Below are positions 49,628 through 58,692 of a stretch of 64,000 nucleotides of DNA, one piece after another. Location: contig JAJZFQ010000192.1 in assembly GCA_021805275.1 (NCBI GenBank), positions 124,001 to 188,000 of the forward strand, read 5' to 3'. The DNA is from Pseudomonadota bacterium (GTDB taxonomy: Bacteria > Pseudomonadota > Gammaproteobacteria > Steroidobacterales > Steroidobacteraceae). Under the pieces are notes generated by a model. That model saw only the letters and a list, made by a program, of their open reading frames with translations, did not search any database and had not been told where the DNA came from. Positions within the stretch are counted from its first letter, which is position 1, and each line of letters opens with the position of its first letter. The position numbers were made by a program, and so were the translations under genes.

Positions 49628-50491
49628 ATGTCCTGGTTCGAAAAGATCATGCCCTCGCGCATCAAGACCGAGCGCCGCACGCGCTCGGTGCCCGAGGGCC
49701 TGTGGATCAAGTGTCCCGCCTGCGACGCGGTGCTGTACCGCGCCGAGCTCGAGCGCAACCTCTTTGTCTGTCCCAAGTGCTCGCACCACATGCGCATCGG
49801 GGCGCGCGACCGGCTGGAGTTCTTCCTCGACCCGGACACCACCGAGGAGCTGGCTGCGGACGTCTACCCCGAGGACCCGCTGAAGTTTCGCGACAGCAAG
49901 CGCTACAAGGACCGCTTGGCGCAGGCGCAGAAGGCCACCGGCGAGGCCGACGCGCTGGTGGTGATGAGTGGTGCGCTCGAGGGACTGCCGGTGGTCGCCT
50001 GCGCCTTTGAGTTCCAGTTCCTCGGCGGCTCGATGGGCTCGGTGGTCGGTGAGCGCTTCAAGCGCGCCGTGGACCGTTGCATCGCCGAGCGCCGCCCGCT
50101 GATCTCGTTCACCGCCAGTGGCGGGGCGCGCATGCAGGAGGCGCTGTATTCACTGCTGCAAATGGCCAAGACCGCCGCGGCGCTCGCGCAGCTGAAGCGG
50201 GCGCGTCTGCCGTACGTGTCGGTCATGGCAGATCCGACCACAGGTGGCGTGTCGGCGAGCCTGGCGATGCTCGGGGACCTCAACATTGCCGAGCCGCGCG
50301 CGCTGATCGGGTTCGCCGGTCCGCGCGTCATCCAGCAGACCGTGCGCGAGACGCTTCCCGAGGGCTTCCAGCGCAGCGAGTTCCTGCTCGAGCACGGCGT
50401 GCTCGATATGATCGTCGATCGGCGCGAGCTGCGAGCGCGTATCAGCGAGCTGCTCAGGCTGCTGTTGCGCATGCCGGCTGTCGCGGCCTGA
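49628..50491 (+). CDS. accD: Acetyl-CoA carboxylase carboxyltransferase subunit beta
   Basis: Beta subunit of the carboxyltransferase that makes malonyl-CoA for fatty acids. The 287 residues have the zinc ribbon [16 protein letters not shown]...VCPKCSHHM and the crotonase-fold motifs [36 protein letters not shown] and [19 protein letters not shown]. It lies between truA and folC, its conserved place in this group. Confidence 0.97.
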   Translation: MSWFEKIMPSRIKTERRTRSVPEGLWIKCPACDAVLYRAELERNLFVCPKCSHHMRIGARDRLEFFLDPDTTEELAADVYPEDPLKFRDSKRYKDRLAQAQKATGEADALVVMSGALEGLPVVACAFEFQFLGGSMGSVVGERFKRAVDRCIAERRPLISFTASGGARMQEALYSLLQMAKTAAALAQLKRARLPYVSVMADPTTGGVSASLAMLGDLNIAEPRALIGFAGPRVIQQTVRETLPEGFQRSEFLLEHGVLDMIVDRRELRARISELLRLLLRMPAVAA

Positions 50492-50534
50492 GGGCCGCGC
50501 TGCGGGACTGCCCCCTCACGGCGCACCGGCGCAC

Positions 50535-51833
50535 ATGAGCGAGACCCTCGAGTACTGGCTGCAGCGGCAGGAGGCGGCCCATCCGCGCACGATTGATCTG
50601 GGCCTCGAGCGGGTGTCCGCCGTGGCGCGCCGCCTCGGCCTGGAGCGGCCCGCGGCCACGGTGATTACCGTGGCCGGCACCAACGGCAAGGGCTCCACCG
50701 CGGCGCACATCGAGGCGTTGCTGCTCGCTGCAGGCGCCCCGGTGGGGTTGTTCACCTCGCCGCACTTCATTCGTTACAACGAGCGCATCCGCATTCAGGG
50801 CGAGGAGGTCGACGATGCGGCGCTGGTGAGGGCGTTCGAGCGGATCGAGGCCGCCCGCGGCGCCGAGACGCTCACCTTCTTCGAGTACAACACCCTTGCC
50901 GCGCTGTGGCTGTTCGCCGAGCGGGGCGTGCGTTTCGCGGTGCTCGAGGTGGGTCTCGGCGGACGGCTGGACGCGACCAATCTTGTCGACGCCGACGCAG
51001 CGGTGCTGTGCTCGGTCGGACTTGATCATCGCGACTGGCTGGGCGAGACGCTCGAGCAGATCGGCACGGAGAAGGCCGGCATCTTCCGGCCGCGCCGCCC
51101 GGCGGTGCTCGGCACGGCGCGCATGCCGCAAAGCGTGTATGCGGCCATCGAACGGCTCGGTGCCCACGCGGTGCTCGCCGAGCGCGATTACCACTGGCAG
51201 GTCGATGCCGATGGCCGGTGGCGCTACGACGGGGCGCATCTGCATCTGCAGGGACTGCCGCCCTCACAGCTCGCCGGGGACATCCAGTACCGCAACGCCG
51301 CGACCGCGCTGGCGACGATCGAGGCGTTGGCGGGGCGATCGGCCGGGCACCTCGATGCCGTGCTCGCGGCGCTCGATGCGCGGGCGGTGAGCTGCGCACT
51401 CCGGGCCGTGCGCCTCGCCGGACGGTTTCAGGTGGTGCCCGGAGAGCTCGAGTGGATTCTCGACATTGCGCACAACCCGCCCGCCGCCGAGGTGCTGGCC
51501 GCAGAGCTCGCCCGGCGCGTCTGCCGCGGCCGCACGCTCGCGGTCGTCGGGATTCTCGCTGACAAGGATGCCCGGGAGATCGGCGCGGCCCTCGTCCCGG
51601 TCGTCGAGGAGTGGTTCCTGTGCGGCCTGCCGCCGCCGCGGGGCACGGATGCCGAGACACTCGCGCAGCGGCTGGCCCCGACGGTGCGCGCACCGCACCT
51701 GTGCGCATCGGTGGTGGATGCGTGCGTCGCGGCGCGCCGGGCCGCGCGACCGGGGGATCGGATCGTCGTGTGCGGTTCCGTTCATACGGTCGGGCCGGCG
51801 TTGGAGTGGCTTGGGGTATACTCCACGCGGTGA
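50535..51833 (+). CDS. folC: Dihydrofolate synthase/folylpolyglutamate synthase
   Basis: Adds glutamate to dihydropteroate and extends folate polyglutamates. The 432 residues show the ATP loop VAGTNGKGSTAAHIEALLL, TSPHFIRYNERIRI, LEVGLGGRLDATN and DIAHNPPAAEVLA. The upstream gap is 43 bases. The stop overlaps the SPOR gene by GTGA, and a TATACT lies within its last codons. Confidence 0.96.
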   Translation: MSETLEYWLQRQEAAHPRTIDLGLERVSAVARRLGLERPAATVITVAGTNGKGSTAAHIEALLLAAGAPVGLFTSPHFIRYNERIRIQGEEVDDAALVRAFERIEAARGAETLTFFEYNTLAALWLFAERGVRFAVLEVGLGGRLDATNLVDADAAVLCSVGLDHRDWLGETLEQIGTEKAGIFRPRRPAVLGTARMPQSVYAAIERLGAHAVLAERDYHWQVDADGRWRYDGAHLHLQGLPPSQLAGDIQYRNAATALATIEALAGRSAGHLDAVLAALDARAVSCALRAVRLAGRFQVVPGELEWILDIAHNPPAAEVLAAELARRVCRGRTLAVVGILADKDAREIGAALVPVVEEWFLCGLPPPRGTDAETLAQRLAPTVRAPHLCASVVDACVAARRAARPGDRIVVCGSVHTVGPALEWLGVYSTR

Positions 51834-52477
51834 AAGAGCGACTGACGGGCGCCATCATCCTGGTGGCGCTGATCGTGCTGTTGGTTCCCGAACTGTTGAC
51901 CGGACCGCCCCAATTGGGGCGCACCGGCCCGTCGGTGCGCGCGACGACCGCGCTCGCCGGCGCCCAGCCGGCACCGGTGCATTCGGTGACCCTGCCGCTC
52001 ATGACGGGCGCGGGGAGCGGCTCGGCTGCCATCGCGCAGGACTCCGCCGCCCCGGCGCAGCGTTCGGCGGCGCCGACGCCCGCACCCACGGCGCGCAGTG
52101 CTCCTGCGCCGGGCCCCATGCCGTCGGCCGCCGAGCCGCCCGCGGCGCAGCCGTCCTCCCCCCACCCCAAGGCCAAGCCGGCCCAGCACTTGACGGCGCG
52201 GGCACCAGCCAAAGCGAAAGCGAGGCTAGCGCATCGTCCCGCCAGCGGCGGGCACTGGGGCGTCCAGCTGGGGGTCTTCGCCTACCATGTCGATGCGCTG
52301 CGGCTCGCGCACCGGGTGCATGTTCGGGGCCTTCCGGTGCACATCACCAGCTTGATGCTGCGGGGCCGGCGGCTCTGGCGGGTGGCGGCCGGGCCGGTCG
52401 GCACTCGGGCGGCCGCGCTGAAGCTCTCCCGCCGGCTGCGCTCGCTCGGTCTTAAAGGCAATCTGCGGCGGCAGTGA
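51830..52477 (+). CDS. SPOR-domain cell-division protein (DedD-like)
   Basis: A 215-residue inner-membrane protein: a single membrane span (about 6-22, GAIILVALIVLLVPELL), an Ala/Pro-rich periplasmic linker, and a C-terminal SPOR domain (about 138-213: GGHWGVQLGVFAYHVDALRL, LWRVAAGPVGTRAAALKLSR) that binds denuded septal peptidoglycan. Its place between folC and cvpA is that of dedD. The start is GTG 51830 [11 protein letters not shown] the folC stop; no ribosome site is present. Confidence 0.88.
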   Translation: MKERLTGAIILVALIVLLVPELLTGPPQLGRTGPSVRATTALAGAQPAPVHSVTLPLMTGAGSGSAAIAQDSAAPAQRSAAPTPAPTARSAPAPGPMPSAAEPPAAQPSSPHPKAKPAQHLTARAPAKAKARLAHRPASGGHWGVQLGVFAYHVDALRLAHRVHVRGLPVHITSLMLRGRRLWRVAAGPVGTRAAALKLSRRLRSLGLKGNLRRQ

Positions 52478-52509
52478 CCGGGGCCCGAGCGGGGCGCTGC
52501 GGGCTCTTG

Positions 52510-52515
52510 TACAAT
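52510..52515 (+). promoter_or_regulatory. -10 element (TACAAT) for cvpA-purF
   Basis: TACAAT begins 126 bases before the cvpA ATG, leaving a leader of about 115 bases. The leader (to 52635) contains a 35-codon open frame but no recognised riboswitch; a PurR-type palindrome was not found. Confidence 0.4.
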
Positions 52516-52635
52516 CCGCGCCCCAGAGACCCCTGCGACCGATGATGCGCCCATCCGGCAGTCCCGCAGCGACACCCTTCCGCCATCGGGCCAAGGCCAC
52601 GGCCGCTCTTCCCGTGCGCCTCTGCGCTTGCGTGC

Positions 52636-53109
52636 ATGAACATAACTGACTACCTGGTCATCGCGACGATCGTGCTGTCCGCCGTGGTGGGCACCGTGCG
52701 TGGCTTCCTGCGCGAGGCGATCGCGCTCGCGAGCTGGCTGTTGGCGCTGGTACTCGCCTGGCAGTTCGCGCCGCGCCTTGCGCCGCACCTCGGCGGGCTG
52801 CTCGCCACCTCGGGCGTGCGCATCTGGGCTGCACGCGCCATCATCGCCGTGCTGATCCTGCTGGTCGGCATGGCCATCGGGGCGATCGTCGGACACTTCG
52901 TGCGCCTGTCGATCTTCAGCGGCACAGACCGCTTTCTCGGTTTCCTGTTCGGTGCCGCCCGCGGCGCCGTGCTGCTCGGGGTGTTCGTCATCCTCGCTGA
53001 GCTGTTGCACTTGAACGGCGAGCCCTGGTGGCGCCACTCGATGCTCATTCCCTACGGCAGATCGATCGCGAGTGTGCTGCGCACGCTGGCCGGCGCCAGG
53101 GCTCTGTGA
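52636..53109 (+). CDS. cvpA: CvpA family membrane protein
   Basis: A 157-residue inner-membrane protein with four hydrophobic segments (about 5-22, 28-50, 65-88, 103-122), named for colicin V production; its exact role is unsettled. Family features are VGTVRGFLREAIALASWLLA and the loop SIFSGTDRFLGFLFGAARG. It lies 9 bases before purF, the conserved operon partner. Confidence 0.93.
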   Translation: MNITDYLVIATIVLSAVVGTVRGFLREAIALASWLLALVLAWQFAPRLAPHLGGLLATSGVRIWAARAIIAVLILLVGMAIGAIVGHFVRLSIFSGTDRFLGFLFGAARGAVLLGVFVILAELLHLNGEPWWRHSMLIPYGRSIASVLRTLAGARAL

Positions 53110-53118
53110 GGTAAGTCT

Positions 53119-54627
53119 ATGTGTGGAATCGCCGGCATCGTCGGCAAGAGCGCGGTCAACCAGCGCCTGTACGACGCGCTGACCGTCCTGCAGCACCGTG
53201 GCCAGGACGCTGCCGGCATCGTCACTGCCGCCGCGAGCGAGCTGTGCGTGCGCAAGGGCAGCGGGCTGGTGCGTGACGTCTTCCAGCAGCACCACATGCT
53301 GGAGCTCAAGGGCGACGTCGGCATCGGACACGTGCGGTATCCCACCGCCGGGTGTGACGGCGCCTCAGAGGCGCAGCCGTTCTACGTTAACTCCCCGTAC
53401 GGCATCTGCCTGGCGCACAACGGCAATCTCACCAATGCCACCGAGCTCGCCGAGGTACTGATCCGCGAGGACCTCCGGCATCTCAATACCGGCTCGGATT
53501 CCGAGGTGCTGCTGAACGTATTCGCCTCGGAGCTGCAGCGAATCGGCGCGCCGCGCGTCACGCAGGCCGACGTGTTCGCGGCGCTCGAGGCGGTGTACCG
53601 CCGCTGCCGCGGCGGCTTTGCCGTGATCGCCATGATCATCGGCCACGGCATCGTCGGCTTCCGCGATCCCAACGGCATCCGACCGCTGGTGGTCGGCGAG
53701 CGCGACACGCCGCTCGGCAAGGAGTGGATGCTCGCCTCCGAGAGCGTGGCACTCGACAGCCTGGGCTTTCGCCTGGTGCGCGACATTGCCCCCGGCGAGG
53801 CGGTGCTGATCGATGAGAGCGGTCGGCTGCACGCGCACCAGTGCGTCGCCGGCGCGCGCCACACCCCGTGCATCTTCGAGTACGTCTACTTCGCGCGTCC
53901 GGACTCCAAGATCGACAACATCTCCGTCTACCGCGCGCGCATGCGCATGGGCGACCGACTGGCCGAGAAGATCCTGCGCGAGCGCCCGAATCACGACATC
54001 GATGTGGTCGTGCCGATTCCGGACACCAGCCGGACCAGCGCGCTGCAGCTGGCGCAGCGGATCGGCCTGAAATATCGCGAGGGGTTCACCAAGAACCGCT
54101 ACATCGGCCGAACCTTCATCATGCCCGGCCAGCAGCAGCGCCAGAAGTCGGTGCGCAGCAAGCTCAACGCCATCGACCTGGAGTTCCGCGGCAAGAACGT
54201 GCTGCTGGTCGATGACTCCATCGTGCGCGGCACGACCTCCGCGCAGATCATCGAGCTTGCGCGCGAGGCCGGCGCGCGCAAAGTCTACTTCGCTTCGGCG
54301 GCGCCGCCGGTGCGCTACCCGAACGTCTACGGCATCGACATGCCGGCGGCGCACGAGCTGGTCGCTAGCGGTCGCAGCGACGAGGAGGTCATGCAGCTCA
54401 TCGGGGCGGACTGGCTCGTCTACCAGGATCTTGAGGATCTCATCGCCGCGTGCAAGCACGAGGACTCGCAAGTCGCGGAGTTCGACACCTCGTGCTTCTC
54501 CGGCGCCTACGTCACCGGCGACGTCACGCCGCAGTACCTGGAGCGCCTGCAGCGCGAGCGCTCCGATGAGGCCAAGCAGCGCGGCCGCGACGGACGCGGG
54601 ACGCTGAAAATCGTCCACGGTGGCTGA
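53119..54627 (+). CDS. purF: Amidophosphoribosyltransferase
   Basis: First committed step of purine synthesis, PRPP plus glutamine to phosphoribosylamine. The 502 residues keep the N-terminal nucleophile cysteine ([19 protein letters not shown]), HRGQDAAGI, the PRPP loop [20 protein letters not shown] and [17 protein letters not shown]. The 8-base overlap with the downstream glycerate kinase is unusual for purF. Confidence 0.98.
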   Translation: MCGIAGIVGKSAVNQRLYDALTVLQHRGQDAAGIVTAAASELCVRKGSGLVRDVFQQHHMLELKGDVGIGHVRYPTAGCDGASEAQPFYVNSPYGICLAHNGNLTNATELAEVLIREDLRHLNTGSDSEVLLNVFASELQRIGAPRVTQADVFAALEAVYRRCRGGFAVIAMIIGHGIVGFRDPNGIRPLVVGERDTPLGKEWMLASESVALDSLGFRLVRDIAPGEAVLIDESGRLHAHQCVAGARHTPCIFEYVYFARPDSKIDNISVYRARMRMGDRLAEKILRERPNHDIDVVVPIPDTSRTSALQLAQRIGLKYREGFTKNRYIGRTFIMPGQQQRQKSVRSKLNAIDLEFRGKNVLLVDDSIVRGTTSAQIIELAREAGARKVYFASAAPPVRYPNVYGIDMPAAHELVASGRSDEEVMQLIGADWLVYQDLEDLIAACKHEDSQVAEFDTSCFSGAYVTGDVTPQYLERLQRERSDEAKQRGRDGRGTLKIVHGG

Positions 54628-55804
54628 TCGTCCGCCACAGGGTGATGCACGTCGAGAGCTGCTGATCGAGCTGTTCCGGGCGGGCCTTGCCCGCGCGGAC
54701 GGGCGCCGTTGCGTGCGCGAGGCGCTGCGCGATGAGCCGCCGCGCAAGGTGTGGGCCGTAGCGATCGGCAAGGCGGCGGTGTCCATGGCGCTCGGGGCGC
54801 GTGATGCGCTCGGGGACTCGCTCGAGGCGCTGCGGGTGATCAGTCCGCCGGGCCACGGCGCCGAGGCGCTCCTCGTGGCCGTGCCCGATGTTGAAATCCT
54901 CGAAAGCGCCCATCCATTGCCCGACGAGCGCTCGCTGCGGGCCGGCACGCAACTCCTGGCCTGGCTTGAGGCGCTGCCGCCCAGCGCGAGCGTGCTGTTC
55001 CTGATCTCCGGCGGCGCCTCGGCGCTGGTCGAGGTGCCGATGCCCGGGGTCACGCTCGAGCAGATCGCCGAGATCGCGCGGCGCGCATCGGCCGGCGGCC
55101 GTGACATCGGGTCGCTCAACGCCGAGCGGGCGAGCTGCTCGCAGATCAAGGGCGGGCGGCTCACGGCGCGGCTCGGCGGGCGCGAAGGCCGGGCACTGCT
55201 GATCTCCGACGTCCCCGGCGACGACCCGGCCGTCATCGGCTCCGGCATTCTCGCGCCGCCTCCCTCCGGTGACGCGATCCGCCGGCAGGTGATTGCTTCG
55301 ATCGATGACGCGATGGATGCGGTCGTCGCGGCGGCGCGGACCCGAGGCCTGACGGTGCGCCGTGCCGCCGGCCGGTTCTGCGGCGACGCGCAGCGCCTGG
55401 CGACGCAGTTCACGCACGAGCTGGCGCTGGGTCAATCGCAGGTGCAGGTGTGGGGCGGGGAGTCGACGGTGCAGCTGCCGCCGACGCAGGGGCGCGGCGG
55501 GCGCAACCAACACCTGGCGCTCGCGGCGGCCCGGCTGATCGCCGGCTACCCGGATCTGGCGCTGCTCGCGGCCGGAACCGACGGCATCGACGGCACCAGC
55601 GCGGATGCGGGCGCGGTGGTCGATGGGGAGACCTGCGCGCGCATTGCCCTGCACGGTCTCGACGCGGACGAGAGTCTGCGCCACGCCGATTCGGGAACGG
55701 CGCTCGAGGCGGCCGGTGCGCTGCTGCACACCGGTCCGACCGGGACCAACGTGGCGGACCTCGTCATCGGCCTGAAACAGGTCCCCCAGCGCCCGTCGTT
55801 GTGA
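54620..55804 (+). CDS. Glycerate 2-kinase (DUF4147/MOFRL family)
   Basis: Phosphorylates glycerate to 2-phosphoglycerate in glyoxylate, tartrate or serine-derived routes; older annotations call the family hydroxypyruvate reductase TtuD. The 394 residues include [38 protein letters not shown], the MOFRL region [19 protein letters not shown] and [20 protein letters not shown]. The start is GTG 54620 inside the end of purF. A hairpin follows. Confidence 0.9.
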   Translation: MADRPPQGDARRELLIELFRAGLARADGRRCVREALRDEPPRKVWAVAIGKAAVSMALGARDALGDSLEALRVISPPGHGAEALLVAVPDVEILESAHPLPDERSLRAGTQLLAWLEALPPSASVLFLISGGASALVEVPMPGVTLEQIAEIARRASAGGRDIGSLNAERASCSQIKGGRLTARLGGREGRALLISDVPGDDPAVIGSGILAPPPSGDAIRRQVIASIDDAMDAVVAAARTRGLTVRRAAGRFCGDAQRLATQFTHELALGQSQVQVWGGESTVQLPPTQGRGGRNQHLALAAARLIAGYPDLALLAAGTDGIDGTSADAGAVVDGETCARIALHGLDADESLRHADSGTALEAAGALLHTGPTGTNVADLVIGLKQVPQRPSL

Positions 55805-55831
55805 GCAATTGTAACGAGCGAGTGTGCCGGG

Positions 55832-55861
55832 GCACCTGCGACGCTGGCGCGCCGCAGGTGC
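55832..55861 (+). terminator. Hairpin after the purF-glycerate kinase operon
   Basis: GCACCTGCG (55832-55840) and CGCAGGTGC (55853-55861) form a perfect 9-bp stem with a 12-base loop. It lies between the kinase stop (55804) and the next response regulator (55896). No T-run follows, so it may instead stabilise the 3' end. Confidence 0.45.
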
Positions 55862-55895
55862 GCTCCGGTATCGTTGAGCGCACGAGAGCTTGGCC

Positions 55896-56612
55896 ATGCG
55901 CGAAAACCCCCACCTGCTGATTGTCGATGACGACCGCGAGATCCGCTCGCTGTTGAGTCAGTACCTGGAGAAGGAGGGATTGCGGGTCACCGCGGTGCGC
56001 GATGCCCCGGAGATGCGCCGGGCGATGGAGCGCTCACACTTCGACCTGCTGGTGCTCGATCTGATGCTGCCCGGCGAGGACGGCCTGTCGATCTGCCGCG
56101 AGCTGCGCAGCCGCTCGCAGCTGCCGGTGATCATGCTGACCGCACGCGGCGAGGACGTCGACCGGATCATCGGACTTGAACTCGGCGCGGACGATTACGT
56201 GCCCAAGCCGTTCAATCCCCGCGAGCTGCTGGGACGGATTCGCGCCGTACTGCGTCGCTGTGCCCCGTCGGGGCTCGATTCCGGCCCGCAGTCCGTGGGC
56301 GCCTTCCTGTTCGGCGGCTGGCGCCTCGACACCACGCGCCGCGTGCTGATTGGCGCGGCAAGCGAAGTGGCCCTGAGCGGCGCCGAGTACAGCCTGCTCG
56401 CGGTGCTGCTGTCTGCGGGTAATCGCGTTGTGACGCGTACGGAGCTTGCGGAGCTGCTGCGCGGGCGGGAGATTGATCCGCTCGACCGCAGCATTGATGT
56501 TCGCGTCAGCCGTCTGCGTCAGGCGCTCGGTGACGATGCGCGCGCGCCGCGTCTGATCAAGACCGTCTACGGCCAGGGCTACGTGATCGGCGTGCCGGTC
56601 GAGACCGAGTAG
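55896..56612 (+). CDS. OmpR-family response regulator
   Basis: A 238-residue regulator with acidic pocket DDD (11-13), phospho-acceptor D55 (LLVLDLMLPGEDG), lysine in VPKPFNPRELLGRIRAVLR and a winged helix (LDRSIDVRVSRLRQALGDDA, IKTVYGQGYVI). It is close to the OmpR branch. ATG 55896 is supported by GAGAG seven bases upstream. The kinase follows after 15 bases and a Spy-like gene after that. Confidence 0.9.
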   Translation: MRENPHLLIVDDDREIRSLLSQYLEKEGLRVTAVRDAPEMRRAMERSHFDLLVLDLMLPGEDGLSICRELRSRSQLPVIMLTARGEDVDRIIGLELGADDYVPKPFNPRELLGRIRAVLRRCAPSGLDSGPQSVGAFLFGGWRLDTTRRVLIGAASEVALSGAEYSLLAVLLSAGNRVVTRTELAELLRGREIDPLDRSIDVRVSRLRQALGDDARAPRLIKTVYGQGYVIGVPVETE

Positions 56613-56627
56613 GTCGCGGACGAACTC

Positions 56628-58103
56628 GTGCGCATGCGCCTTTGGCCGCAATCGCTGTTCGGTCGATTGATCGCCGCCACCGTCATCGGCGTGCTGCTTG
56701 CCCAGACGGCGAGCCTGTACCTGGTGGCACGCAACGAGCAGCGGATCGTGACCCAGGTGGCCACGCGCGTGTGGGCGCGACGGATCAGCGAGATCACGCT
56801 GATGCTCGCCCAGTTGCCGCCGCGCAGCCGCGCGCGCGCGCTGCATCAGCTGCGGACGATGGGCGGATTTGAGCCGTTCGGTCCGCCGCCACTGCTGCTG
56901 CGCCGCCCCTTGGCGCAGGGCCGGTTGGGCGGGATGCGGCCGCTGCGGGGGCCGCAGTGGCTGTGGCTGCGCCGGATGGCACACAACCGCATCGCTACGG
57001 TGCTGCGCATCCCGCTGCCGCTCACCTCCGACGCGCAGGCCCTGCTGCTGAAACGACTGCGCGCTGAGCTCGGCGGACGTTACCGGGTCACGCTGTTGAC
57101 CGCGGACAGCGCGGCCGCGGGGGTGATTCCGATCTCGCTGCCGCCCATCGGTCCACCCGATGAGCCGCCAGGCGCCTACGACCTGCAGGTGAGTGGCCCA
57201 GGCACGCCGCGGGTGGTGTTCCGCGTGGCACGCATCTCCCCGGCCGTAGCCTTGCCGCCGCGGCTGCTGATCAATCTGGCGCTGCTGGTCGCCGTACTGA
57301 TCGCGGCGCTGTACGTGGCGGCCCGCGGCATCACCCGGCCGCTGTTACGCCTGGCGCGCGCGGCCGACACCATCGGCCGCGGCGCGCGTGCACCGCCGGT
57401 GCCGGAAAAGGGTGCGCGCGAGTTGCGCAATGCGGCCCGGGCATTCAACAGCATGCAAGAGCGGCTGCATCGGTATCTGGACAGTCGCACGTCGGTGCTC
57501 GCAGCGATGTCGCATGACCTGAAGACGCCGCTGACGCGTCTGCGGCTGCAGGTCGAGACACTGATCGACGATCCAACGCTGCGCGAGCGGCTCGGGCACG
57601 AGCTTGACGAAATGGAAGGCATGGTACGCGGGGCGCTCGCGCTGTTTCGGGGTCTCGATGACCGGGAGCGGGTCGAGCCGACCGATGTCAATGCGCTGGT
57701 GGAGGCCGTGCGGTGCGGGTTCGTCGAGATGGGACGTGAGGTGAGCGTCAGCGGTCATGCCGCAGCGCCGCTTGCGGGCCGGCCCCAGGCGCTCAAGCGC
57801 TGTCTGACCAATCTGGTCTCAAACGCAGTGAACTTCGGCGACCGCGCCCGGATCGAAGTTCATGACGGCGCTGCGCTGCGCATCGTGGTGAGCGATGCCG
57901 GCCCGGGTATCCCGCCGCATGCCCTGGAGCGGGTCTTCGAGCCGTTTTACCGGCTCGAGTCCTCGCGCAACCGGGACACCGGCGGCACCGGGCTCGGACT
58001 GAGTATCGCGCGCGACATTGCGCAGGCGCACGGCGGGACGCTGAGTTTGCGCAACCGGCCGGAAGGCGGTCTCGAGGCCGAGCTGCGCTTCCCGCGACGC
58101 TGA
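56628..58103 (+). CDS. EnvZ-like sensor histidine kinase
   Basis: A 491-residue kinase: TM1 about 13-33, a roughly 180-residue periplasmic sensor rich in Pro/Arg/Leu, TM2 about 213-232, HAMP 233-285, phospho-acceptor H296 in AAMSHDLKTPLTRLRLQ, N-box LTNLVSNAVNFG, and ATP lid SDAGPGIPPHALERVFEPFY with GTGLGLSIARDIAQAHGG. The start is GTG 56628 or ATG 56634. The signal is unknown; the gene after it suggests envelope stress or metal. Confidence 0.92.
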   Translation: MRMRLWPQSLFGRLIAATVIGVLLAQTASLYLVARNEQRIVTQVATRVWARRISEITLMLAQLPPRSRARALHQLRTMGGFEPFGPPPLLLRRPLAQGRLGGMRPLRGPQWLWLRRMAHNRIATVLRIPLPLTSDAQALLLKRLRAELGGRYRVTLLTADSAAAGVIPISLPPIGPPDEPPGAYDLQVSGPGTPRVVFRVARISPAVALPPRLLINLALLVAVLIAALYVAARGITRPLLRLARAADTIGRGARAPPVPEKGARELRNAARAFNSMQERLHRYLDSRTSVLAAMSHDLKTPLTRLRLQVETLIDDPTLRERLGHELDEMEGMVRGALALFRGLDDRERVEPTDVNALVEAVRCGFVEMGREVSVSGHAAAPLAGRPQALKRCLTNLVSNAVNFGDRARIEVHDGAALRIVVSDAGPGIPPHALERVFEPFYRLESSRNRDTGGTGLGLSIARDIAQAHGGTLSLRNRPEGGLEAELRFPRR

Positions 58104-58104
58104 G

Positions 58105-58129
58105 CCGTACACCGTACATTTGCTTACGG
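58105..58129 (+). promoter_or_regulatory. Tandem CCGTACA repeats, possible response-regulator site
   Basis: CCGTACA occurs twice in direct tandem (58105-58111 and 58112-58118), followed by TACGG (58125-58129), which is inverted relative to the second copy. This sits immediately after the kinase stop and upstream of the Spy-like gene, where an OmpR-type regulator would bind. Confidence 0.3.
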
Positions 58130-58189
58130 CGCGGGCGCGGGAGCGCCGCTAGACTTGGCGCAGAGTTGCTCACCGGTGGAGGAAAATCC

Positions 58190-58642
58190 ATGAAACGAAG
58201 TCTGATTGTCCTGGCGCTCACCAGCCTGGCGGGCGTCGCGTTGGCACAGAGTCCGCCGCCACCCCCGCACCCCGCCTGGGGCAGTCCGGCCATGATGCGC
58301 CAGATGCAGCGTATGGAGCAGTGGCGCTTGCATCAGCTTACCGTGCTGCTCGACCTCAGCGCCGCGCAGCAACGGCAGGTCAAGGCGATTCTCGACCAGC
58401 AGCACGTGGCGATGCGCGCGAGCATGAGGCAGGTCATGGAGGCGATGCGCGCGGCCCGCAAGGCGCATCTCGCGGCGCGCGAGGAAATGCTGGACCGCAT
58501 GGCGAAGGTTCTCAGCGCCGAGCAGATGACCAAATTCAAGGTGCTCGCGCCGGCGCGTTCGCCCATGTGGATGCACCGCATGGGGCCGCGCGGCAAGGGA
58601 ATGGGCATGGGTATGCGACCGCCGGGCACCCCCAATCCTTGA
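58190..58642 (+). CDS. Spy/CpxP-like periplasmic LTxxQ protein
   Basis: A 150-residue secreted protein: signal peptide MKRSLIVLALTSLAGVALA, then a helical domain with two LTxxQ-type motifs written as LSAAQQRQV and LSAEQMTKF, and a Met/Gly-rich tail (MWMHRMGPRGKGMGMGMRP). Spy and CpxP act as periplasmic chaperones or kinase inhibitors; the Met/His content also hints at copper or silver binding. ATG 58190 has GGAGGAAAA upstream. Being directly behind a regulator-kinase pair suggests it is their target and perhaps a feedback partner. Confidence 0.82.
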   Translation: MKRSLIVLALTSLAGVALAQSPPPPPHPAWGSPAMMRQMQRMEQWRLHQLTVLLDLSAAQQRQVKAILDQQHVAMRASMRQVMEAMRAARKAHLAAREEMLDRMAKVLSAEQMTKFKVLAPARSPMWMHRMGPRGKGMGMGMRPPGTPNP

Positions 58643-58651
58643 GCGGTGCGC

Positions 58652-58692
58652 CGCTGCTCCGCTGAGCGGGTTGGCCGCTCAGCGGAGCAGCG
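58652..58692. terminator. Long bidirectional hairpin between the Spy-like gene and lpxH
   Basis: Arms 58652-58669 and 58675-58692 are perfectly complementary over 18 bp with a 5-base loop (GTTGG). The stem includes the last codons and stop of lpxH. It can serve both convergent transcripts but lacks T-runs on either side. Confidence 0.7.
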
